Notes under the pieces: generated by a model
Database searches by the model: none
Told to the model about the DNA's origin: nothing
Seen by the model: only the letters and a program-made list of their open reading frames with translations
Part shown: positions 52,601 through 63,779 of the stretch, in pieces
Position numbering within the stretch: the first letter of the stretch is position 1
Layout of the letters: each line of letters starts with the position of its first letter
Translations under genes and position numbers: made by a program
NCBI GenBank assembly: GCA_947471745.1
Contig: CANJKZ010000774.1
Span: 2,648,001-2,712,000, forward strand
Source of the DNA: Closterium sp. Naga37s-1
Lineage: Eukaryota; Streptophyta; Zygnematophyceae; Desmidiales; Closteriaceae
Direction of reading: 5' to 3'
Length of the DNA: 64,000 nucleotides

Positions 52601-54720
52601 CAGTGGGGGCTACACCTGGGCATCGAAAAGCATTACAACGCATGGAAGATTTTCGACATCCACTCGAAGGAAACAGTAGCAGCACGTGATGCCATTTTCT
52701 ACGAGCGACTCACACTTCAAACGTACCTGGACAACCTGGCAGCAAATCGAGATCTCACGGGCGGTTTCCGTGGCAACCGAGCTTTCGCTTCAGCCGCAGA
52801 CGAAGCTGACTAGGACGAGCAAAACGTGGACGGAGCCTCGGAAGAAGCCAGACCTCTTCCGTACTGCTCTGTGAACATCCCCATGGACGATGACAACCCT
52901 CGCGAAAGCGTCAACGCCGAAACCTACTTCGACTTCGCCGACACCGGTTACGTTACACCCCAACCGGTCGACACCAACATCTCCAAGCGCATAGGACCAA
53001 ATTTGTTACCAGATCCAGAAGCGGGAGATGAAGCAGCTTATCCCGAGGACACAAATCTCCCCCGCTACACACAGAGTGGACTGCAGATACTGGGACTCGT
53101 CACCGCTGTCCACGGAGCAGCACCACCTAAGGAGCCTGCCAACATCTAGCAGGCTCTAGGGGGGGAACACAAGGAAAAATGGCGATAAGCCATTGACAGA
53201 GAGTTAAGGCACTACAAGAACGCAACACTTGGAAAGTCGTGCCTATTGGAGCGGCACGCAACAAGATCATTCTCACGGGAAAATGGGTTTTCCGCGTGAA
53301 AACAAAAGCCGACGGAACAATCGACAGATTCAAGGCACGTTGGGTCGTGCGTGGCTTCGACCAAGAGCAAGGACGAGACTTCACGGAAACATTTGCACGA
53401 GTGAGCCGACATACCTCACTGCGGATTCTCCTCGCGATAGCCGCCATGAACCGGAAGAAGCTTCGGCAAATCGATGTCGCCAACGCATTTCTCTACGCCC
53501 CCGTCGATGCTGAGATCTTCGTCGAACTCCCGCACGGGTCTAACGCAGACCCCAACCAAGTCTGTTAGCTGGAAAAATCGTTGTACGGGATCAAACAAGC
53601 CCCTAGAATGTGGCAGCAGCATCTTCACGCCCGCCTAATCCGCATCGGATTCCTCCAACTACCGCACGACCAAGGGATGTACCGACTTACGAAGGGTACT
53701 AACTATATCCTACTCATCGCCTACGTAGACGACCTCCTCTACATAGGCTCCACCGACGACATAACGACCTGGTTTGAAGGGGAGCTACAGCGGGATCTCA
53801 CACTCACCGTCGCGACTACCGTGACACAGTACCTGGGACTGAACATTCAAGACAGCGACAACGCAATCTACCTCAGCGCCGAAAAGTACACGGACACTAT
53901 CGCTAAACGATTCAGACTCACTCCAACCGTCATCTCCACGCCATACCGCTACACCGACGGAAACCGCAAATTCTCCGCCCTACTCAAACCCGTCGGCATT
54001 CGGGACTACCAACGAAAGCAAGGCTGTCTACTCTTCGCAGCCGTTACCTGCCGACCAGATCTATCCTACTCAGCTAGTCAACTCGCTACCTACCTCAAGA
54101 AGCCTGAAGCAGAGCACATGCTTGAACTCGACCGAGCACTTCACTAACTCGTCAGCACTCCGACGATTGGACTAACTTACCACAAAACCGGAACTACGAC
54201 ACCTAAGTTAATCGACTACGTCGACGCCGATCACGCTGGAGATTCCGACAACAGACGTTCTCGAACTGGCTACATCTACAGACTCGAACCTATCGGCCCT
54301 ATCTCATGGCAGTCGAACAAGCAAGAGCTAATCGCTCTCTCCTCGGCAGAAGCAGAATGTATCGCACTCTGCTCAGCCACCAAGGAAGGGCTATATCTTC
54401 GCGAACTACTGGAGGAAGCAAAGTTGGCTCAGTTACCCAGCTTCTCCCTCTTCTACGACAACCAATCGGCCATTCGCATAGCGAACAAGAATGGGTTCGC
54501 GAATCGAACGAAGCACATCGCCCTCCGGTACTTCTTCGTAAAAGATGAAATCGAGAAGGGAAGACTCGAGCTATCCTACTGTCCCACATCCGAGATGGCA
54601 GCTGATTACTTGACCAAGAAACTCGGAAAACAGAAGTTCGAGTACTGCATGCTGCTGACTGGACAAGGACACGTCATCAGCAGCGATACTCCAGAAGAGA
54701 AGGGGAGTGTTGGAAACAAG
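49645..54720 (+). pseudogene. gag-pol remnant of copia F
   Basis: Start taken at MATQKERSSSNGSLG (49645), because an upstream in-frame ATG lies within the primer site. Gag: DGKDFYTWSFQFELMMEGAQ (near 50105), Gln-rich segments, zinc knuckle CHLCKTSGHPRTHC (near 50725). Pol: gag-pre-integrase (LWHERLGHPSNTTLNN near 51820), integrase (YSDIMYTREQGQG near 52040, FESDGGGEYQ near 52225, QGVAERMNRTLQN near 52330), reverse transcriptase (GKWVFRVKTKADG near 53280, YVDDLLYIGS near 53720) and RNase H (LSSAEAECIALCSA near 54340, FYDNQSAIRIANK near 54455). All parts of a copia polyprotein are present but the frame is broken around six times. Confidence 0.88.
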
Positions 54721-55003
54721 TAACTTAAACGCTTTTGAAGTATCGAAGTATCGGCACGAAACGAAGCAGAATACAGTGAAGAAACACACGAGTCAACAAA
54801 AGCAACCGCTGGAGGTTACGCGAAGGTCAAGGGTCGCTGACCTTTGACTTGACGAAAAGTACAGTGCGACAACAAGGACACATAACTGACTCAATACTGA
54901 GCAGTTACCCGAGTTGGCACTGTATCGAGTCGGCACTGTCCTCATATAAAAGCTTTGTATGTCTTTGTTATTATCAACTTATCTTGTTCTCACACACCAG
55001 TAC
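54718..55003 (+). repeat. 3' LTR of copia F, truncated by insertion
   Basis: Matches 49145 onward, with one internal length difference, up to CACACCAGTA. The last two bases, TA, are the dinucleotide used by pogo/mariner-type elements, and the next sequence (CCGTATCGCC) belongs to the pogo element. About 110 bp of LTR are missing here and should lie beyond the window. Confidence 0.85.
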
Positions 55004-55033
55004 CGTATCGCCCCGGATATAACCGCAGGCCTA

Positions 55034-55134
55034 TTATAAGCGCATGCGCTTGTATCTGGAGCAATGCGCTTATGGCCGATCCTCAATTAGAAGCGCACCC
55101 CTTATAAATTCGTTACTTATTATAAGCGCACCCT
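55034..55134. repeat. Subterminal TTATAAGCGCA repeats of the pogo element
   Basis: TTATAAGCGCA at 55034-55044, its complement TGCGCTTAT at 55065-55073, a related AGAAGCGCACCCCTTATAA near 55089, and TTATAAGCGCACCC near 55121. The first is embedded in AAGCGCATGCGCTT, a 14-bp palindrome. Clusters like this near transposon ends commonly bind the transposase. Confidence 0.65.
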
Positions 55135-55297
55135 TGTAATAAAAAAAATACACTTTGCATATATCATAATCTTTAGACCTAAAGCAAGACTAGACTAAAA
55201 AATACAGTTATATTAAATTTCGCACTACCTAAAAGTTTTGCACATACAATAGGGTGATTATTGTCCTAGCCTAAACAACATCTTGCCTAGTCTAGCC

Positions 55298-56993
55298 TTA
55301 GGCCTCCACTTCCTCCACGTCCGATTCAGGCTCCGTGGAGTTGTTGCCCCAGAACCCGTCTGCTTGAATGTCGTCGTCTACCTCTACCTCGTGGCTCAGC
55401 TGGCTTCTCCGGTGCGCCATCACCAAATGGTCCTCGCTCCCGTCGAGGGCATTGCTGATGCCGCACGTGAGGAATGATTTTTTAATCAGGTCGGCGGGCA
55501 CGGCCTTCCACGCCCGTGAAATCCACTTGAGCACCACCTCCGGGGGTGGTTTCTTGATGTTCCCTGCACCACATGAAAGGGAGTGGGGACATTAGAACAC
55601 AAGCAGGCAGACAAGCACACGAAGGGGAGACGGGAGGACATGTCCTCGCTCACCTGCAGGTGTTAGGGTGTTCATGCCGTCGGCCTCAAACCAGGACTGG
55701 TACTGCTGGCGAACACTTGCTTTGAAGCTCTTGTTCACCGACACATCGAGCGGCTGCACGTCTGCCGTGCATCCCGCCGGGATGACCGCCGGCACGATGT
55801 TGAGCGCCGCGAATCTCGCCTTGACTTCCTTGGTAAGGTGACCACGGTAGGAGTCGAGTACTAGCATGGCGCTCCGACTCTGCACGCCGAATTTGGGTTT
55901 CAGGAACGGCACCACACCCTCATCGAGCCACTGGATGACGCCCGTGGCTTCCATCCACCCGTTCGCTTGGCAGCCGACCACGACATCTACACACAACCAA
56001 GCGGTGGTAAGTCCTTTTTTTTATAACGTCCAGAACACGCACAAGAACATGTGCTTACCGTTCGGGAAGTCACCCTTAGGGAGTGTCTTGCGCTTGAAAA
56101 ACACCCACGGCTTCAACTTCTTGCCCGTCGCCGTGCACGCCAGCATCACGGTGACTCTTTCTTTCTGGTAACCAGCGCTGCGGATGGGCACCGACTTCAC
56201 GCCCGTCTGCTCCACGGTGGTAGTGGCCGGCATCTCCAACCAAAGAGGCGTTTGGTCGGCGTTGATTATGTATCGATTGTCGATCGCGTACTCGTTGCGT
56301 GCGTCGCGGACGAACTGCCAAAATTCTTTGCACTGCGTCGCCACGTCTGCGCACGGGGAGGGAAGGACAGATAGGAAGAAGGATTAGTACAACTCATAAA
56401 CCATGCGAATTCGCTAACGGTAAGCGGGAAACAAGGCACTTACGCTCCTGCGTTTTCTGCGCCACCTTAGTTTTCATGCGCACGCTGAGGTTCCACCGCT
56501 TGCGGAACCGCTCCGACCACCGCTGACTCCCTTTCCACTTGACTTCCGGGAACAGCACCTTCATCACTTCGCGTGACCATTCTTGGAGCCGGCCAACTGA
56601 CACTGCAACACCGCGGCGTCGCCAATCGAGGAGTTGAGCGTACACCTTTAACTCCATGGGTCTGTACCACGAAGACCTCCCGCGACCATGAAGTCGACAC
56701 CGTGCGACATGTGAAGCCTTGAGCTCCTCTGCTTGGCTTTTCCACTCCGTCAGGCATTTGCGGTGTATGCCGGACTCCCGCGCGACCTCGCTTACCGATG
56801 CCGCCAGCTCCAGCCGCACGAGCCACCTGAGTTTCTCCTGGGAGGTGTAGGCCTGCCGTTTATGTTGAGACGGCTTGTGCCTGGGAGAGGGGGGGCGGGC
56901 ATCTCGGTTCTGGGAGGAGGGGTGGGGTCTTTTTTTGTTATCGGCGGATACGTCGGTATCGGCATCTTCTCGCGTGGTGCGTCGCGCCACCAT
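55298..56993 (-). CDS. pogo/Tigger-type DDE transposase, four exons, apparently intact
   Basis: Exons on the minus strand: 56993-56444, 56346-56059, 55986-55654, 55563-55298, all with GT...AG introns of 72-97 bp. Phases match and the spliced frame is 478 residues. N-terminal helix-turn-helix (YTSQEKLRWLVRLELAASVS, then VARESGIHRKCLTEWK, about residues 48-85), then a CENP-B-like second domain (about 110-180). DDE domain: NADQTPLWLEMPA (first Asp, exon 2), LVLDSYRGHLTKEV (second Asp, exon 3) and CTADVQPLDVSVNKSFK (third Asp, exon 3). Exon 4 has the family C-terminus (WISRAWKAVP, CGISNALDGSEDHLV) and an acidic tail. Length and order fit Tigger/jerky-like transposases. The start is the first ATG in frame; an extra 5' exon is possible, since Pro-rich and acidic frames lie upstream (56940-57440). 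I see no break. Confidence 0.85.
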
Positions 56994-57317
56994 GACTCCA
57001 CACCGTCGTCGTCCTCGGCAGTTGCACCACGATCTGGGAACACGTCCTCCTCGGCGCCCGCTTCACCGTCGCCGACACCGTCGCCGTCGCCGCTGTATTG
57101 TTTATCGGCGGCCACGTTGTCGTCGGCGCCCACAGCCGACTCGTCCCACGTGCAGGCTTCGGGCTGTCCCCACCGTGGTGCAGGCGGCGGAGCCTGGATG
57201 AACACATCAGGGGCCTTGGGTGTGTCCGGTTCAGACAGCCACTCGTCGAAAGTGGCTGGTAAATACAGCTAGAGCACGGGCCATTGGTGAGCACTGGCAC
57301 AGATATCAGGCGGATTT

Positions 57318-57391
57318 GGAGGAGCGGGAGGTGCGGGAGGAGCAGGAGGAGCAGGAGGTGCAGGAGGAGCAGGAGGAGCAGGAGGAGCAGG
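57318..57391. repeat. GGAGGAGCA microsatellite
   Basis: About eight copies of GGAGGAGCA/GGAGGTGCG in the 5' part of the pogo element. On the minus strand it reads PPAPPAPPAPP in an open stretch ending near 57269, possibly an upstream exon of the transposase gene, but that frame carries a stop before the next plausible coding sequence, so an intron would be needed. Confidence 0.75.
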
Positions 57392-57499
57392 GGGCGCTGG
57401 GGGTTCAGGTGGCACTGGAGGCGCTGCGGGCTCACGGGTATACCACCCGTCGTCGGTAAGTCGCCATGGGCGAGCTCTCTTGTTTTTGAATAGGAAGTA

Positions 57500-57624
57500 T
57501 GTGAGAAGAAACGAGGAATGAATGACTAAGGAAAAGTTGGGTACAAATGTAAACCCTAGAAAACTGTACCCCATATGTGCTACCCCACTATAGCCTACAG
57601 TAGCTATGTCATATAAATCTGACA
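57500..57624 (-). repeat. 3' LTR of copia G (125 bp)
   Basis: On the minus strand it runs TGTCAGATTTATATGACATAG ... CTTCTCACA and contains GTGGGGTAGCACATATGGGG, aligned with the LTRs of A, B and E. About 200 bp of 3' untranslated sequence (57625-57831) separate it from the stop codon. Confidence 0.85.
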
Positions 57625-57831
57625 CACCCCCATAGGCAAAGTGGGGGAGAACAAGGGGTCACAAGACCAGTCAAGCAAAGCAAAGCAAGCTCAGGGTGGA
57701 TCACAAAGTCACCACACATTCCGAGCACAAGTTCAAGGCCACAAGGCCAGTTCACATGCAGGATTACATATATATATAAGGCTAGACAAGCAAGAGCAGG
57801 TGTATATATATATGCAACAGTACAAACAAGG

Positions 57832-60800
57832 TCAAGGGGTGAGCAAGTGAGGCAAGGTAGGCACAAGACCCAGCTGAGTACAGAAGCGCTGATGATCACA
57901 AGGCGCAAGTGCCTTGGTGAAGATATCAGCAGTGTTGGCCTCAGATGCCACGTACGCAAGACGCAGCTGACCACGCTGCTGCAGCTCACGAGCAAGAAAG
58001 TAGCGGAGAGCAATGTGCTTCGTTCTGTGCTCCAGTCGCTGCTCCCGACACAAGGCCAGCATGGCCTTGTTGTCTACGTACAGCACTGGAGGAGAACGAG
58101 GCAACTCTCCGAGGTCAGTCAGCAGGTAGCTGAGCCAGCGAAGCTCCTGTGCAGCCATGGCTCCTGCGTAGATCTCAGCCTCGCAACTGGAGCCGAGAAC
58201 AGAAGACGAGCGAGTAGCCCGCCACGAAACAGAGCCGGAACCAAGGCTGAAGGTGTAACCCTGTGACGACCGCTGCGTAGCCTGGTCGTCAGCCCAAGAA
58301 GCGTCTGCGTGCCCAGTAAGGACCACTGGACTCTGCCCTCCAAGCACAAGCCCCATGCCCGACGTACTGCACAAGTAGCGCAACACCCTCTTCGCTGCAG
58401 CCATGTGCTCCGGTCTGTGTCTCCCAGGAGCAACATAGCGTGCAAGAATGCTAAGAGGGTATGCAAGGTCAGGTCGTGTGCAGGTCATCAGGTACATGAG
58501 GCAGCCAACAAGCTCTGGGTACGGGCCACTCGACTCTACGGACTCATCCGAAGGCAGAGCTGAGAGCGAGTGGCGAGTAGGCAGAGGAGTGGCCTGAGGC
58601 GAGGAGTACGTGAAGCCGAAGCGCTGAAGGACCTGCTGCACCATGTGTGACTGAGTCAGGGTAATGGTGCGGCGTGCTCTGTCCCGAGTGATCTGCAAGC
58701 CAAGGTAGCTGCGCAGTTCACCCAGGTCAGTGCACGTGTGTCTCTTCTGCAGCTCGGACTTCACGTGGGCTAGTCCAGCAGTGTCAGCTGTGGCAAAGAC
58801 CAAGTCGTCGACGTACACGAGGATGTAGAACGGCGGCAAAGAAGTGTCGGTGCGCAGAAACAGCGACGGGTCGGCAGTAGAGGGAGCAAACCCAAGAGCT
58901 GCAAGTGTAGTCCTCAGTGTGTCGTGCCACTCACGCGGTGCCTGGCGGAGACCGTAGACTGGCCGCCGTAGGCTCCACTGGGTGCCAGGAGGAAAAGACC
59001 CAGTGAAGCCAGGTGGGCGACGCAGCCAGATCTCCTCGTGCAGGCTGCCCTGCAAGAAAGCAGTGCTGAAGTCAAGAGAGTGTAGCTCGTAGTCACGGTG
59101 AGCAGCTACGTGCAGCAGTACCCGAAGAGTGGTCATCTTCGGGGTGGGAGAGAAGGTCTGAAAGTAGTCAACTCCCTGCCGCTGACTGAAGCCACGAGCC
59201 ACGTAACGCGCCTTGAAGACAGGCGGAGAACCCGGCGGTCGCTTCACCCTGAAAATCCACATGCCACTGACGATGTTCGCCCCAGGAGGGGGAACAGCGT
59301 CAACGTAGGTGCCTGTGGACTTCCAGGAAGCCATCTCTGCGTCCATAGCTGCCTGCCACTGAGAGGAGTAGGGACCCTCTATCGCCTCCGCGTAAGAGCG
59401 CGGAGTCGGGATGTCAAGTGCATCCGGGTCTCCCTCAGGGGTAAGCAGTACGGACACGAGATGAGGTGAAGCAGCGGCCAAGCACTGGAACTCCTCCTGC
59501 CTGTCCTCAAGGACGTCCGTGCCAAGGGCACACTCACCCCCGACGGACGGAGGACAGACAGACTCAGACTCAGCAACAAGACTGGCGACGTAGTCTAGGC
59601 GACAGCGAGCTCAGCAACTAGAGCAGACGCAGCAGTGGACTCAAAGGAAGGGTCAGTGACAACCGTAGCAAGGAGACGCGTGACAGTAGGACTGGCAGCG
59701 CGAAGAGAGTCCGACTCCGGGTCGGCAAGAGTAGGAAGAGAAGACTCAGGAGGAGAAGGTAAAGGGGCACGTAGAGGAGCAGTGGACAGACGCAGAGACA
59801 TCCGGTGCGTGCCAGGGACAGGAGGAGGACGCTGACACGAACCGCGACCACTAGTGCGAGCAGCACGGACAGGCGACGCAGGGCGAGACGCAGGCTCACG
59901 ACGCTCAGCAAGACCTCTAGTAGGACCAGTGTAGGGAGACGGAGCAGGCAGTGGGGAGGCCGGCTGTAACTGTAACTGCGACGGGACAGGCTGTGGACAC
60001 TCTAAGGGAGGAGGAGGACCAGTAGAAGGCGGGAGACCAAGAACCTGCTGAAGGAGCGGAACGAAGTACGGCCGAGGCCGCGCGGCGACTCCAGACACAG
60101 GAGGGACAGCACCAGCACCCGCAGGGGCAGCACCAGCACCAGTAGCAGCTCCAGCTCCAGAACCCCCAGCAGCACCAGTAGTACCCCCAGCAGGACCGCC
60201 TCCAGGACCGACAGCAGTAGCCTCCGCGCCAACACCCGCAGCAACTCCAGCTCCAGAAGTACCCGCAGGTCCAGCAGCTCCAGTACTCCCAGTACGAGCA
60301 CCTCCGGGACCCGTGGCACCAGCTCCCTCAGAAGCAACAGAACCTCCAGTACCCGCAGCACCTCCAGCTCCAGCAGCTCCAGCAGCTCGCCTCCAGCGCC
60401 GGGCAAACCACTCACGTAGCTCCTGGGGAGAGAGTGGCTCTCGGCGAGAGGGAGCACCCGGTGAACCGCCAGGCACAGCACCACCAGGCGTAGCACCCCC
60501 AGGCTCAGCACCTCCAGGCGTAGTACCCCCACGCTCAGCACCCCCAGACGCAGCACCCCCAGGCTCAGCACCTCCAGGCGTAGTACCCCCAGGCTCAGCA
60601 CCCCCAGTCGTAGTACCCCCAGACTCAGCACCCCCAGGCTCAGCACCCCCAGGCTCAGCACCCACACGCTCAGCACCCCCAGAGTCAGCACCCCCAGGCT
60701 CAGCACCCTCAGCAGCACCAGAGTCACCAGCGACCTCGACAGGCTCAACAGCGTCTACCTGGGACACACCTGAAGGGGCAGGACCCTGAGGGGGGAGGGG

Positions 60801-62718
60801 GTCTACCGGGGGGGGACCTGGTACAAGGAAGAGCGGTGGCGGGGGGAGGGACGGAGTGCGGTAGGGGAAGAGGCGGTAGTAGGGGACCGACTCGTCGAAC
60901 GTGACGTCCTGGGAGGACAGAACACGGCGAGAGGTGGGGTGGTAGAACTGCCACCCTGGGGCGTCAGGGGGGAAACCCAGGAAGACGCAAGGAGCAGCAC
61001 GAGGGGACAGCTTGTCCGCAGACAAGTCGCGGACAAACGCCCGAGATCCCCAGACACGGAACGCAGACGCATCACCAACCTTCCCCGTCCACAGCAAAGC
61101 TGGGGAGGTCTCCGGCATGGAGACCCTGGGGTGAAGGTTGATCTGATGCGCCGCGTACCGAACCGCAAACGGCCACAGAAAATGGGGGGCAGCCGCATGC
61201 ATCATGGACGTACGGGCGACGTCCATGACCATGCCAATGCGGCGCTCAGCAATCCCATTTTGCTGTGGAGAGTCCGGAAGCGTGAAGGTCTGGCGGATGC
61301 CTCGTGCACGACAGTAGGCTCGCAGAAGGCCAGAGGAGAACTCTCCGCCTCTGTCAGAGTGCAGACGCAGAACAGGAAAGTCCGAGCCAAAGCTCCGCCT
61401 GAGCTGGAGACGAGCTGCGCGGATCCAGTCGATCAACACCTCAGTGACATCACCCTTGCTGCGCAAGGGGAAGACTGTGGTGTAACGCGAGTAGTCGTCA
61501 ACCACCAGCAGGAAGTAGCGCTCGTGACCCTGTCCACGGACGCGGGCCGGGCCCCACACATCCATGTGAAGCGTCTGCAGCGGGGCCTCTGTCGGAGGAA
61601 ACTGGGAGGAGTGAGGGGTAGCCCGCTGCCGTCCCTCGACACAGGGGACGCAGGTAGGGCCTGGCCCCGGAGGAAGGGGAGGGAGGGACCGGGGAAGACC
61701 AGAGACAAGGACACGGGAGGCCATGCTCCGGAGACGAAGCAGGGAGGGGTGGCCAAGGCGGTGGTGCCAGAGGAGAGTCTCGTGAGACAGGAGGCGACAC
61801 GAGCAGGGGGCAGACTCAGGACCAGACCTGGACGCTGCAGCAAACACCTGACCCGACGCAGCTACCTGACCAGACGCAGGGACTGGAGGAGACGCAGTGG
61901 TCAGTGTGTACAGGCTCGACCCTGGCCGACGTGTAAACGTGGCCAGGTGGCGGCCTGTCCGAGCGTCCGTGCAGTGGGTCACCCGCTGACTCGCAGGAGT
62001 GAACTGGTGAACCCCCGCATCCTGTAGGTCAGCACCACTCACCAAGTTCGTAGAGAACGAGGGGAGGTAGAGACCAGACAGGGTGCCAGAGGGGGCCGCC
62101 GGACACGGGAGGACAGTGGAGAAGTGAGCAAGGACAGGACCCCCAGAGGGGTCTGCCAGGGAGACCGCAACTGGCCGGCCAAGCGGCGTGAGTGTGGTGC
62201 GGTCTCGAAAGAAGGAGCGAGAAGCCCCCGAGTCAAGTGTGAAGGTGTGGGAGGCCGAAGCCGACGCAGAACCTGAGAGAGCAGACTCACCAGCACCTGA
62301 GGGAGCAGACGCACCTAGAGCAGCAGCCTCGCTAGCACCTAGAGCAGCAGCCTCACCAGTACCTAGAGCAGCATTCTCAATGCCCGGGTCGGGTGGAAAA
62401 CACCGGTAACAGTCACCCTCATCACTAATAGTCACAGTATACACGGCAGCAAGAATAGCATCAAAGTCAAGGTCAAAGACAGCTACACCCGCCCTAGACA
62501 GCTCACCCCAGCGGGGGATCTCAGTGGCCTCAGGGAACTGGTGACGCCAAGCGTCCGTGAGGCGGCCAAAGCAGCGCTGGGTGGAGTGCGCACCCCCGCA
62601 CTGCTCACCCGCGCGGTCGCCGGTGCGCAGGACGTAGGTGCACGGACCAGCACCCCCACCCCTCTGGCGTGCAGTGTACCACTCACGGAGCTGCTGAGGG
62701 GAGGGGACGTCACGAGTG

Positions 62719-62753
<35 letters not shown>

Positions 62754-63779
62754 CTGACCACCACCGGAGCTGACCCTCTGCGCAGCGCCACCCCGACCAG
62801 CTCCACCTCCTCCGCCGCCTCCTCCTCCACCGCCGCCACCTCCGCTCCCTCCGCCACCGCCGCTGCCTCCTGCGCCTCCACTGCCGCCACCTACACCTCC
62901 ACCCCCGCCACCACTCCCACCGCCACCCCCACCTCCTCCACTACCTCCACCGCCGCCTCCACCGCCCCCGCTAGCTCCTCCAGCGCCCCTGCCCCCCTTG
63001 CCCCTGCCAGGGCGGCGTCTCCCGCTAGGGGTAGACGCTGCCCCAACCGACTCCAAACCAGCGAGGTCGGCCGCAGCAGCAGAGGCAACAGAGGGCAAAA
63101 GAGGGGAGGGGGAACACCCCTCAAAGATGGGGGTGCGAGGGTCACCACGAGAGGCTCCTACAGCGACGATGCTCTTTTCTGCTGCTAGGAGGGCCTTCTC
63201 GAGGAGGTCAACGGTGAGAGTGGTGGGACAAACCGAGAGGAAGTGGTCCCTGACTACGCGAAGGGAGTCAGGGAGACGGGTGACTATGTAGTAGAGGGTG
63301 ATGTACATGGGGGGGGGGTTCTTGGCGCAGAACTCAGCAGGAAGCGCAGCGCGGTAGCGAGTGTCACTAGAGCGGAGGTGCGTAATGAGGTCAGCGACTG
63401 TGGGAAAGGTAGCAAGGTCAGGGAAGAGGTACGGTAGCATGAGGCGGCTCAGTGCAGCAGTGGCAGGGGAGGAGTAGCGTGCAACTACAGCGTCGTACAA
63501 GGTCTGAGCACTCTTGTACTGGCTAAAGTGCGCACGCTCAGAGGTAGGGAGGTGGCGACGCACAGCAAGACGTGCAGCAGCATCGCGCGTGGCCCACTGT
63601 GAGCGAACGGTGGCGTCAGCATCAGCAGCGGGGGCAGGAGAGGCACCAGAAGTGAGGTCAAAGAGGGAGAGGCCGTCTGCTCTGTCGCACTGTAAGAAAA
63701 GCTGCAGGTCATCTATCCAGACGTCAAAGTCAATGGCTCGACCCTCAGCGTCAAAAGCGAGGACACTAGGGGTAGCCAT
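57832..63779 (-). pseudogene. gag-pol of copia G, about one break
   Basis: From MATPSVLAFDAEGRAIDFDV at 63779. Gag core (ARYSSPATAALSRLMLPYLF), Gly/Ser tract (about 62790-63000), a Gln run (about 62720-62750), Cys/His segment (RAGEQCGGAHSTQRCF near 62590), protease (FTLDSGASRSFFRDRTTLTP near 62220), gag-pre-integrase (LLWHHRLGHPSLLRLR near 61770), integrase core (LHMDVWGPARVRGQ near 61560, HSDRGGEFSSGLL near 61350, QQNGIAERRIG near 61250), linker of GGAEP/GGTTP repeats (about 60470-60720), reverse transcriptase (TAFLQGSLHEEIWLRRPPG near 59050, YVDDLVFATADT near 58810) and RNase H (SSCEAEIYAGAMAAQELRWL near 58160), ending at 57832. Confidence 0.92.

Larger units (their letters stand above)
49145..55003 (+). 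mobile_element. Ty1/copia F (separate lineage), 3' LTR cut by pogo element
   Basis: Plus strand. 5' LTR 49145-49586, primer site TGGTATGAGAGC (49587-49598), gag and pol to about 54720, purine run GAAGAGAAGGGGAG (54704-54717), 3' LTR from 54718. The 3' LTR follows the 5' LTR as far as CACACCAGTA and then turns into foreign sequence at 55004. Protein sequence differs strongly from the other copia families here. The LTRs differ by about 2% by eye, apart from one length difference. Several breaks in the coding part (around six). Confidence 0.9.
55004..57499 (-). mobile_element. pogo/Tigger-type DNA transposon, one end outside the window
   Basis: Inserted at TA in the 3' LTR of copia F. The 3' end of the element holds copies of TTATAAGCGCA in both orientations (55034-55134). 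One four-exon transposase gene lies on the minus strand. On the other side the element is cut at 57499 by copia G, so its second terminal repeat is not in the window. It could instead be a domesticated host gene, but the TA junction inside an LTR argues for a mobile element. Confidence 0.78.
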
